Source: Chloroflexota bacterium (GTDB lineage: Bacteria > Chloroflexota > Dehalococcoidia > UBA2979). Taken from it: a stretch of DNA of 23,290 nucleotides. The notes under the pieces are model-generated. The model was not told where the DNA came from, ran no database searches, and saw only the letters and a program-made list of their open reading frames with translations. Positions 17,250 through 23,290 of this stretch are shown here, piece after piece; the stretch's first letter is position 1; every line of letters starts with the position of its first letter. Made by a program: the position numbers and the translations under genes. The stretch spans positions 1 to 23,290 of the forward strand of contig CANFFZ010000018.1 in assembly GCA_947446155.1 (NCBI GenBank), given 5' to 3'.

Positions 17250-17359
17250 TCACTGCTGACCCGGGTCAGCGTCGGACATAACTGCTTTACACCTGGGCGT
17301 CGCACAACTTGTAGGCTTGACCGTGTCCGCGGATTGATACCGCATAGGGAGGACACACC
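17250..17359 (+). promoter_or_regulatory. Intergenic region with a palindrome and possible promoter elements
   Basis: GCTGACCCGGGTCAGC at 17255-17270 is a perfect 16-base palindrome just after the glpK stop; it lacks a downstream T-run, so it is either an operator or a weak hairpin. Further down, TTGACC at 17317-17322 could be a -35 element, with CGCATA at 17342-17347 only a poor -10. AGGGAGGA at 17346-17353 is the ribosome-binding site of the next gene. Confidence 0.45.
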
Positions 17360-18382
17360 ATGAGCGACCTCAGCAACACCAACCTCGGGAAATTCGAGCG
17401 TTACCTCGTCGAAGAGTTCTACGACGACTGGCGCGAGGGCGAAATCAACCGGCGCACGTTCATCCGCAAGGTGGCGTTCGCCACCGGCTCGATGGCTGCG
17501 ACGGCCACGGCGATGCTCGCGCTCGGCTGCTCCAACGACGAGTTGCCCGCGAAAGACGAGCCGATGCCGACGGCGGCCCCGCCCGCCACCACGGAAGTCC
17601 CGAAGGCGGCTGCGACCGCGAGCCCGACCGCCGCGACGGCCCTTGTCCCGGTCGTGGGCGCCAAGAGCAAGTTCTCGGTTCCGGACGGCGACCCGGCTGT
17701 CATCGGTTCGGATGTGAAGTTCCCCGCTGGCGCCGCACAGGCTGGTGGCTACCTCGCGAAGCCCGCGAAGGCGACCGCGGGGATGCGCGCCATCCTTGTC
17801 TGTCACGAGAACCGAGGGCTGACGGTGCACACCCGTGACGTCGCGCGCCGCTTCGCGAAAGAAGGCTACGTCGCACTCGCCGTCGATTTGCTCGCGCGCG
17901 AGGGCGGGACGCCGAGCCGCGACCCGGACCAGGTGGGGAGCTTGCTCACGGGCGCGGGTACTGACCGCCACGTCGCCGACTTCGCCGCCGGGCTCAAATA
18001 CCTCGGTACGGTCGAGGGTGTGGACGCGAAGCGCATCGGGATGACGGGGTATTGCTTCGGTGGCGGCATCAGCTGGGCCGCCGCGACCCAGATCCCGGAG
18101 TTGAAGGCGATCGCGCCGTACTACGGCTCTGCGCCGGACCTCGCAACCGTGAAGAACATGAAGGCGGCGATGCTCGGGGTGTACGCCGAGAACGACACCC
18201 GCATCACCGGGAGTGCGGAGGGCCTCCGCACCGCGATGGCTGCGGCGGGCATCGTGAACCAGATCACGATCTACCCGGGTGTCGGGCACGCGTTTCACAA
18301 CGACACCGGCGGCTCCTACAACGAGGCGCAGGCCACGAAGGCCTGGACCGACACGCTGGCGTGGTTCGCGAAGTACGTTTAG
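17360..18382 (+). CDS. Tat-exported dienelactone hydrolase family lipoprotein
   Basis: A 340-aa exported hydrolase. The leader is unusual: about 30 charged residues (FERYLVEEFYDDWREGE) precede the twin-arginine motif NRRTFIRK, with Arg31-Arg32, then a hydrophobic stretch and the lipobox LALGC with Cys57. This predicts Tat export and lipid anchoring. A Pro/Ala/Thr-rich spacer runs to about residue 100. The hydrolase domain has Glu150 (CHENRGL), nucleophile Cys232 (GYCFGG), Asp279 (AENDTR) and His310 (GVGHAFHND), so all catalytic residues are present. This arrangement is common in Chloroflexota, which supports the lineage guess. The natural substrate is unknown; it is the external counterpart of the cytosolic protein at 8475-9146. 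Confidence 0.93.
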   Translation: MSDLSNTNLGKFERYLVEEFYDDWREGEINRRTFIRKVAFATGSMAATATAMLALGCSNDELPAKDEPMPTAAPPATTEVPKAAATASPTAATALVPVVGAKSKFSVPDGDPAVIGSDVKFPAGAAQAGGYLAKPAKATAGMRAILVCHENRGLTVHTRDVARRFAKEGYVALAVDLLAREGGTPSRDPDQVGSLLTGAGTDRHVADFAAGLKYLGTVEGVDAKRIGMTGYCFGGGISWAAATQIPELKAIAPYYGSAPDLATVKNMKAAMLGVYAENDTRITGSAEGLRTAMAAAGIVNQITIYPGVGHAFHNDTGGSYNEAQATKAWTDTLAWFAKYV

Positions 18383-18433
18383 GTCAGGGCTGGTCGCCAG
18401 ACAGCGACTTTCCCAACCTTCACTCGACGGGCC

Positions 18434-18467
18434 GCCGGGGCCCCGGCAAACGACACATATCGTTTGC
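18434..18467. repeat. Palindrome joined to an inverted repeat upstream of cbiB
   Basis: GCCGGGGCCCCGGC at 18434-18447 is a perfect 14-base palindrome. Its last two bases begin a second inverted repeat, GCAAACGA (18446-18453) and TCGTTTGC (18460-18467), around the 6-base loop CACATA. There is no T-run after it, so it is not a classic intrinsic terminator. It sits between the lipoprotein stop and the cbiB start and may be an operator, an RNA hairpin or a terminator acting in another way. No cobalamin-riboswitch core is recognisable in the 151-base gap. Confidence 0.7.
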
Positions 18468-18533
18468 TGACCTTGGCGGGAGCCGGGGTGATGCTGCGTA
18501 GGGCACACGGTGCGCTGCGGGTACCCTTCCACC

Positions 18534-19478
18534 ATGAGTTCCTCCGCGAGACGCGTGCGGCGCATGGTTGCTTTTGTCCTTGGCGTCGGTGGCGACGCGC
18601 TCCTCGGCGACCCGCCGAGCGTCGTGCACCCCGTGCGCGCACTCGGCCTGCTCGCGCGGGCCTTTGAGGGTGCTGCACACGGCTCTGCCCGACCTCGGGT
18701 CGCTGGCACCGCGGGTGCCCTCGGCATCCCGATCGCCGCTGCTGTGCTCGCCACAGCGTTCGAGGCGACTGGCCGGTTGCGTCCGGGTGGACGCGTGCTG
18801 GCGGCGGCGTCAGCGCTGGCGCTCGCGAGTGCGCAGCGCACGCTGATGCGGCGGGCCATCGAGGTCGCTGACGCCCTCGACGCTGGCGATCTCGACGAGG
18901 CGCGCCGTCTGCTCGGATACCACCTCGTCAGCCGCGATACACGCGATCTCAATGCGGGCGAAGTGGCGGGCGCGGTGATCGAGTCGGTCGCGGAAAACCT
19001 CGGCGATGGCGTCGCGGGGCCATGGCTCGCGTTCGCGGTAGCGGGGTCGGGCGGCGCGTGGGCATACCGCGCGCTGAACACCCTCGATTCCCTCTGGGGC
19101 TACCGCACCGCGCGCTACGCCGAGTTCGGCTGGGCGGCCGCACGCCTCGATGACCTCGCGAACCTCGTACCGGCGCGGGCGGCGGCGGTCGCCATCTGCG
19201 TGGCGGCGCACCATCGGACAGGGCGCGGCCATACGGCTTTCGAGGTGTGGCGCCGCGACGCTGGCCAGACAGAGAGCCCGAACGCGGGACACCCGATGGC
19301 GGCGATGGCCGGTGCGCTCGGCGTCAACCTGACCAAGCGAGGCCACTACAGACTGGGCGCCGAGTTCCGCCCGGCCGCCGCCATCGACATTCGCGCGGCC
19401 GTGAGCGTGGCACGTGAGGCCTCGCTGGTGCTGGCGGCGATGTGCCTCGGCGTCATCGCCGTACGAGGTGGGAGGTGA
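18534..19478 (+). CDS. cbiB: Adenosylcobinamide-phosphate synthase (CbiB/CobD)
   Basis: An integral membrane enzyme that joins adenosylcobyric acid to aminopropanol (or its phosphate) late in cobalamin synthesis. At 314 aa it has family length. Visible motifs are GGDALLGDPPSVVHPVRALG (19-38), the YHLVSRDTRDL segment, the ESVAENLGDGVAGPW region and NTLDSLWGYR, all typical and in order. Several hydrophobic segments support membrane location. The start is uncertain: ATG at 18534 is chosen, a GTG at 18510 and an ATG at 18564 are in frame, and none has a strong ribosome-binding site. It overlaps the CobC-like gene by 4 bases, so they are cotranscribed. The gene is called cobD in some organisms. 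Confidence 0.93.
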   Translation: MSSSARRVRRMVAFVLGVGGDALLGDPPSVVHPVRALGLLARAFEGAAHGSARPRVAGTAGALGIPIAAAVLATAFEATGRLRPGGRVLAAASALALASAQRTLMRRAIEVADALDAGDLDEARRLLGYHLVSRDTRDLNAGEVAGAVIESVAENLGDGVAGPWLAFAVAGSGGAWAYRALNTLDSLWGYRTARYAEFGWAAARLDDLANLVPARAAAVAICVAAHHRTGRGHTAFEVWRRDAGQTESPNAGHPMAAMAGALGVNLTKRGHYRLGAEFRPAAAIDIRAAVSVAREASLVLAAMCLGVIAVRGGR

Positions 19479-20518
19479 GTGGCGTCGAGCATGGCGGTGC
19501 GCAGGACGCCGAACTCGCGGCGCTGGGCCTCAGCGCGCTCGATGTCCTCGACCTCTCCGCGAACCTCCACCCAGACGGTCCCGACTCCGCCGTGGTTGAA
19601 GCCGCCCGCTCCGTGCGCCTCGACCGCTACCCACATGCAGAGGCGCTTCCCCTCCGCGAGGCGATTGCGCGTGCCCACGGCCTCGACCCGGCGACGGTGC
19701 TGCCGACGCCGGGCGGGACGGCGGCGATCCACCTCGTCGCACGGGCGCTGCTCAAGGCGGGTGATCGCGCCGCCGTCGTGCCCCCAGCCTTCGGCGAGTA
19801 CGCCGCCGCCGCACGCGCCGCGGGCGCGACCGTCATCGAGGTGCCCGTCACGCCGCCAGCGTTCCAACTGGATGTCGCCGCATTGCCTCGCGCGTCCGTC
19901 ACGTTCCTCTGCATCCCCGACAACCCGACCGGACGCGACCTGACACGCGCCGACGTGCTGCAGGCCGTCGAGGTCTCCGGGGGGACGGTCGTCATCGACG
20001 CCGCGTACGAGCCATTCGCCGACCGCGCGCCGTTCGCGTCGGACCTCGCACGCTCGAACGCGAACGTGGTGGCGGTGCACTCGATGACGAAACTGCATGC
20101 CGTGCCGGGGCTGCGCCTCGGGTACGTCGTAGCGGCGCCGCCGGTGATCGCGCGGCTCGCCAGCCTCCAGCACTCGTGGGCGCTCGACTCGCCCTCGATC
20201 GCGGCGGGCATCGTCGCCACCGCGCAGCACGAGGCGCGGCGGGCCGCGCTCGCGCCGATGCGCCACACACGCGAGGTGCTGCGCGCCCGCTGGGAGGCCG
20301 CTGGGCTGGCCGTCGCGCCGGGTGTGGCGAACTTCCTGCTGGTGCGCGTCGGGGACGCGAGGCGCGTGCGCACGGCGCTCCTAGGACGGCGCATCGTTGT
20401 TCGGGATGCCTCGTCGTTCGGGTTGCCCGAGTGGGTGCGCGTGGCGGTGCCGCCCGCGACTCGATGCGACGAGGTGGCGTCTGCGCTGCTTGCTGCCGTC
20501 GAGGCTGCGAGGGCGTAG
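19475..20518 (+). CDS. PLP-dependent threonine-phosphate decarboxylase / histidinol-phosphate aminotransferase-like (CobC)
   Basis: A 347-aa fold-type I PLP enzyme. It starts at GTG 19475 in a GTGA overlap with cbiB; the N-terminal EHGGAQ is the typical CobC opening, which decides the start. PLP contacts: CIPDNPTG (Asn150), DAAYEPF (Asp175, Tyr178), the Schiff-base Lys206 in VHSMTKLHAVPGLRLGY, and Arg214. Close relatives are histidinol-phosphate aminotransferase and L-threonine-O-3-phosphate decarboxylase; the second makes aminopropanol phosphate for CbiB. Coupling to cbiB strongly favours the cobalamin role. Symbols clash between organisms (cobC or cobD), so none is given. Confidence 0.9.
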   Translation: MSGVEHGGAQDAELAALGLSALDVLDLSANLHPDGPDSAVVEAARSVRLDRYPHAEALPLREAIARAHGLDPATVLPTPGGTAAIHLVARALLKAGDRAAVVPPAFGEYAAAARAAGATVIEVPVTPPAFQLDVAALPRASVTFLCIPDNPTGRDLTRADVLQAVEVSGGTVVIDAAYEPFADRAPFASDLARSNANVVAVHSMTKLHAVPGLRLGYVVAAPPVIARLASLQHSWALDSPSIAAGIVATAQHEARRAALAPMRHTREVLRARWEAAGLAVAPGVANFLLVRVGDARRVRTALLGRRIVVRDASSFGLPEWVRVAVPPATRCDEVASALLAAVEAARA

Positions 20519-20677
20519 CGAACCTGCGCTTTTCCGCGCATACCTCGACGGCGTCGCGCGACTTCGAGCGGCAACTTTTCTGCGTGAATCTGTCGAAGCG
20601 TGCGCGGAGGCACGCGATTCTGGCGTTGTGCCTCGGTGGTGTGGCGCGGACGCTCGCTGCGCCGGATGGAGGCGCAG
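20519..20677 (+). promoter_or_regulatory. Intergenic region upstream of the aldo/keto reductase
   Basis: A 159-base gap, somewhat richer in A/T than its surroundings. It holds a short hairpin candidate (TGCGC, loop TTTTCC, GCGCA) soon after the preceding stop, and an inverted CTTCGA (20562-20567) / TCGAAG (20593-20598) pair. GGAGG at 20668-20672 is the ribosome-binding site of the next gene. No clear promoter is seen, but the gap suggests that the haem-related set is a separate transcription unit from cbiB-cobC. Confidence 0.4.
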
Positions 20678-21673
20678 ATGCAGACGCGCGAGATCGCTGG
20701 GACAGGCGTACGGGTCTCTGAGATCGGGTTCGGCGTCTGGACGCTGGCCGCCGGGTGGTGGGGCGACCACAGCGACGACGAAGCGGCGGCCATGCTGCAC
20801 CGCGCCGTGGACCTCGGCGTCACCTTCCTTGACACCGCCGACACCTACGGCAACGGTCGAGGCGAGACGCTCCTGGCGCACGCGTTCCCGGGCAGCGCGC
20901 GCGACCGCGTCACCATCGGTGCGAAGTTCGGCTACGACTGGCAGTCGCGAGACGCCTTGGACGCCGGGCACCGCGAGGCGCCCCACCGCTTCGATGTGCC
21001 GTTCCTGGAGGCATCGTTGGACGCTTCGCTCCGTCGCCTCGGCACCGACCACATCGACCTGTACCAGATGCACAACCCCCGGATGGCGCACCTGCTGGAC
21101 GACGACGTCTGGTCGTTCGTCGAGCGGGCGAGGCGTGCCGGGAAAGTCCGTGCGGTTGGCGTCGCCCTCGGGCCGGCGATCGGGTGGGCGGAGGAGGGTC
21201 AGTACGCCCTCGAGTCCCTGCCCATCGACGCCGTGCAGATGATCTACAACGCGCTCGAACTCGATCCCGGCCGCGCGCTGATCGAGGCCGCCGAGCGGAT
21301 GGGGAAGAGCCTCGTTGTCCGTGTGCCGCACTCCTCGGGGATGCTCGAAGGCCGCTACACGGCCGACACCGTCTTCCCGGAAGGCGACCACCGCCGCCAC
21401 CGGCCGCGCACGTGGCTGATCGAGGGTGTCCAGAAGGTCGAGCGCCTGCGCTTCCTGGAGCAAGAAAACGGCTGCACGTTAGGCCAGGTGGCGCTGCGCT
21501 TCGTGCTGCGCTCGCCTTCGGTCGTCTCCGCGCTTCCCAACGTCTACGACGTCGCGCAACTCGAAGAGTTCGCGGCCGCCTCGGACGTGCTGCCGATCCT
21601 CGATGCACAGGCCGAAGCCATCGAGCGGCTGTATGCGGATAACTACGGATTGCCGGTGGAGGTGACGCCATGA
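20678..21673 (+). CDS. Aldo/keto reductase family protein
   Basis: A 331-aa NADPH-dependent oxidoreductase of the aldo/keto reductase superfamily with a TIM-barrel fold. The catalytic tetrad is complete: Asp52 and Tyr57 in FLDTADTYGNG, Lys83 in IGAKFGYD and His132 in LYQMHNP. The ATG at 20678 has GGAGG five bases upstream; an ATG at 20666 is in frame but overlaps that site. The region after strand 7 is somewhat long and basic (HHRRHRPRTW or thereabouts) and may shape the substrate pocket. Its stop overlaps the start of siroheme decarboxylase (ATGA), so they are translated together, which suggests a role linked to tetrapyrroles, but no such role is established. Confidence 0.9.
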   Translation: MQTREIAGTGVRVSEIGFGVWTLAAGWWGDHSDDEAAAMLHRAVDLGVTFLDTADTYGNGRGETLLAHAFPGSARDRVTIGAKFGYDWQSRDALDAGHREAPHRFDVPFLEASLDASLRRLGTDHIDLYQMHNPRMAHLLDDDVWSFVERARRAGKVRAVGVALGPAIGWAEEGQYALESLPIDAVQMIYNALELDPGRALIEAAERMGKSLVVRVPHSSGMLEGRYTADTVFPEGDHRRHRPRTWLIEGVQKVERLRFLEQENGCTLGQVALRFVLRSPSVVSALPNVYDVAQLEEFAAASDVLPILDAQAEAIERLYADNYGLPVEVTP

Positions 21674-22740
21674 CCACGACCGCTGCGAAGCCCGGGCTGG
21701 ACGAGCGCACCCGCGCACTCCTCGATGTGATGCAGGAAGCGTTCCCGCTCGACCCGCGGCCATATGCCGCGATGGGTGCCAGCCTCGGTATGGGGGAGGC
21801 CGAGGTGCTCGACCGGCTGCGCGAGGCACGGGCGGCGGGTGTGGTGCGCCAGATCTGCGGGATCTACGACACGAAGGCGCTCGGGTACTCCTCCGCGCTG
21901 GTCGCGATGCAGGTGCCAGTGGAACACCTCGCTCACGCGGCCCGCGTGGTGAACGCGCACCCCGGCGTCTCGCACAACTACCGGCGCAACCACGCGTTCA
22001 ACCTCTGGTTCACCGTCGCGATGCCGCCAGGGCATGACCTCAGTGCGGTCATCCAGCGGCTGCACGACCTCGCTGGTGCGGACTCCACACGGGAGATGCC
22101 CACGCTCCACCTGTTCAAGATCGGCGTGACCCTCGACATGACCGCGACGCGTGCCGTCGATGCGCGTGGTGAGCCCGAGTACACGCAGGAGCGGCGCAAT
22201 CAGGCCCTCGACGGCGCGCTGACGGCGGAGGACATCGAGTTCATCCGGGCGACGCAAGGCGACTTCGAGGACATCCCGGAGCCGTTCGAGCCGGTCGCAC
22301 TCGCGCTCGGTTGCGACGTGGCGACCGTCCTCGAGCGTGCGGGACGCCTCGCGGAGCGGGGGTTCCTGCGACGGTTCGCGGCGATCCTCAACCACCGGCA
22401 GGCAGGCTTCCGTGCGAACGGCATGGCCGTCTGGCAGGTGCCCGCGGAGCGCATCCCGGAGGTGGGCCGGTTCGTCGCGGGCTACCGCAACGTCTCGCAC
22501 TGCTACGAGCGGCCGACGTATCCGGACTGGCCGTACTCCGTGTTCTCGATGATCCACCACCAGAAGGTGGCGGGGGTGGAGGAGACGGCGCTGACGATCA
22601 GCCGCGAGGTGGGTATCACCGACTACCAGGTCCTCTACTCGACCACCGAGTACAAGAAGGTCCGCCTCCCCTATTTCATCGACGCGTACGACCACTGGGA
22701 GGCGCTCTGCGTGGCGGCGGCATCCGAGGTGACGGCATGA
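21670..22740 (+). CDS. Siroheme decarboxylase, AhbA-AhbB in a single chain
   Basis: This 356-aa protein contains two Lrp/AsnC-type siroheme decarboxylase units. Together AhbA and AhbB convert siroheme to 12,18-didecarboxysiroheme, the first step of the alternative haem pathway; related NirDLGH proteins act in haem d1 synthesis. Unit 1 (about 10-165) has a winged helix, VVRQICGIYDTKALGYSS and the signature HNYRRNHAFNLWF (102-114). Unit 2 (about 180-345) has a second winged helix, FLRRFAAILNHRQAGFRANG and the signature HCYERPTYPDWPY (277-289). The two signatures are the AhbA- and AhbB-type versions, so this is a complete heterodimer in one chain, as in NirDL. ATG lies in an ATGA overlap with the reductase, and its own stop overlaps the next start. 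Haem b versus d1 cannot be decided from it alone. Confidence 0.92.
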   Translation: MTTTAAKPGLDERTRALLDVMQEAFPLDPRPYAAMGASLGMGEAEVLDRLREARAAGVVRQICGIYDTKALGYSSALVAMQVPVEHLAHAARVVNAHPGVSHNYRRNHAFNLWFTVAMPPGHDLSAVIQRLHDLAGADSTREMPTLHLFKIGVTLDMTATRAVDARGEPEYTQERRNQALDGALTAEDIEFIRATQGDFEDIPEPFEPVALALGCDVATVLERAGRLAERGFLRRFAAILNHRQAGFRANGMAVWQVPAERIPEVGRFVAGYRNVSHCYERPTYPDWPYSVFSMIHHQKVAGVEETALTISREVGITDYQVLYSTTEYKKVRLPYFIDAYDHWEALCVAAASEVTA

Positions 22741-23290
22741 CCAGCACCACCCACCGACCGGCACCGACGGACGGCCAGGCGCCTCGGATGCCACGTGGGG
22801 TACAGAGCGTGAAGTTCACGTTCTTCAAGATGCCTGGCGAGGCACGGCGGTTGCCGCAGACGGAGCGCACCGCGGTCGCGGAGACGCTGCTCGGCCACCT
22901 CGATGCCTCCGGCGAAGCGATGCTGACGCGCGCCTACACCACGGCGGGGACGCGCGGTGACGTGGACGTGCTGCTGTGGCAGGTACACGACGATCTGCGT
23001 GTCGTGATGGACTGGCACGAGGCGCTGCGGGCGTCCTCGGTGGGTGCGTGGCTGGACGTGCCACGCTCGTATCTGTCGATGACTATGCGGTCGCTGTACA
23101 CGAACCCGCAGCACGAGGGTGCCACCTCGCGGGAGCGGCTGCGCACGGACGGCGGGACGGACGAGTTCCTGTTCGTCTACCCGATGGCGAAGACTCGCGC
23201 CTGGTACGCGCAGTCCGCGACAGAGCGGCAGCGGATGATGGAAGAACACATCGCCATCGGCCACAAGTACCACGACATCAAGATCAACAC
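22737..23290 (+). CDS. Chlorite dismutase/HemQ family protein (coproheme decarboxylase-like), 3'-truncated
   Basis: The first 184 residues of a haem-binding protein; the window ends within it. Start ATG is in an ATGA overlap with siroheme decarboxylase. HemQ uses peroxide to decarboxylate two propionates of coproheme, giving haem b. Family signs are the Cld-type segment SVKFTFFKMP, LLWQVHDDL, the SYLSMTMRSLYT region, FLFVYPMAKTRAWY and RQRMMEEHIAIGHKY. Tyr148 of YPMAK matches the catalytic Tyr of HemQ, and His171 matches the proximal haem ligand, allowing for a 4-residue shorter loop between them. The last part of the family (the DDQEF-like segment) is beyond the edge. A true chlorite dismutase or a regulator is less likely given the neighbours, but cannot be excluded without the distal residues. 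Confidence 0.87.
   Translation, partial: MTSTTHRPAPTDGQAPRMPRGVQSVKFTFFKMPGEARRLPQTERTAVAETLLGHLDASGEAMLTRAYTTAGTRGDVDVLLWQVHDDLRVVMDWHEALRASSVGAWLDVPRSYLSMTMRSLYTNPQHEGATSRERLRTDGGTDEFLFVYPMAKTRAWYAQSATERQRMMEEHIAIGHKYHDIKIN

Noticed and set aside
17255..17270. Intrinsic terminator of glpK
   Set aside because: The palindrome leaves only a 4-base loop and has no following T-run, so a standard intrinsic terminator is not supported.
18383..18533. Cobalamin riboswitch ahead of cbiB
   Set aside because: None of the conserved core segments, including the B12 box, can be recognised, and the gap is shorter than a typical full element.
16646..19081. Very long (811-codon) open frame on the minus strand
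   Set aside because: It lies antisense to glpK, the Tat lipoprotein and cbiB, which are all clearly coding. Its product is low-complexity Arg/Ala/Pro sequence without domains, as expected from the high GC at third codon positions.
21643..22794. 383-codon open frame on the minus strand
   Set aside because: Antisense to the siroheme decarboxylase, whose conserved motifs prove the plus-strand frame.
22737..23290. True chlorite dismutase
   Set aside because: The fold family is the same, but the YPM-K tyrosine, coupling to siroheme decarboxylase and lack of (per)chlorate genes favour a HemQ-type role; the distal-Arg region diagnostic of chlorite dismutase could not be matched.

Overview
The window is about 23.3 kb of dense, very GC-rich bacterial chromosome. 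It holds 21 protein genes, the first and last cut by the window edges, with short gaps and many 4-base start/stop overlaps. I recognise no tRNA, rRNA, insertion sequence, phage gene or CRISPR array, and no gap between genes exceeds 300 bases. The gene content suggests a Chloroflexota member, possibly Dehalococcoidia- or Thermomicrobia-like. The pointers are an M1 aminopeptidase with a HEAT-repeat tail, a Tat-exported dienelactone-hydrolase lipoprotein with a long pre-twin-arginine leader, and siroheme decarboxylase next to a HemQ-like protein. This placement is an inference, not a measured phylogeny.

Layout. 1-2940 (+): end of a class III CoA-transferase (frameshifted near its C-terminus), enoyl-CoA hydratase, a DinB-fold protein and a PncC/CinA-C amidohydrolase; the last three are joined by 4-base overlaps. 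3012-6912 (+): M1 aminopeptidase, alpha/beta hydrolase and HAD phosphatase in a tight run. 6925-7686 (-): an unrecognised 253-aa protein. 7783-9469 (+): membrane-anchored DUF192 protein, cytosolic dienelactone hydrolase and a small unknown protein. 9466-13606 (-): a four-gene run of fused two-domain ABC permease, ABC ATPase (frameshifted near its start, with an unusual tail), YjbR/MmcQ protein and GAF protein. 13751-14671 (+): NAD-dependent epimerase. 14668-15681 (-): Sua5-type threonylcarbamoyl-AMP synthase. 15753-18382 (+): glycerol kinase and the Tat lipoprotein hydrolase. 18534-23290 (+): a tetrapyrrole block.

The tetrapyrrole block is the most interesting part. It contains CbiB/CobD and a CobC-like PLP enzyme (the aminopropanol arm of cobalamin synthesis), then an aldo/keto reductase, a single-chain AhbA-AhbB siroheme decarboxylase and a chlorite-dismutase/HemQ-family protein. 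The last three are chained by ATGA overlaps. Siroheme decarboxylase feeds the alternative haem route, whose late intermediate is coproheme; HemQ converts coproheme to haem b. Their coupling suggests a hybrid haem route in which HemQ takes the place of the radical-SAM enzyme AhbD. This is inferred from gene order and motifs only; ahbC, ahbD and the rest of the pathway lie outside the window.

Two genes carry single-base frameshifts with otherwise intact coding on both sides. They may be assembly errors or real lesions, and the sequence alone cannot tell which.
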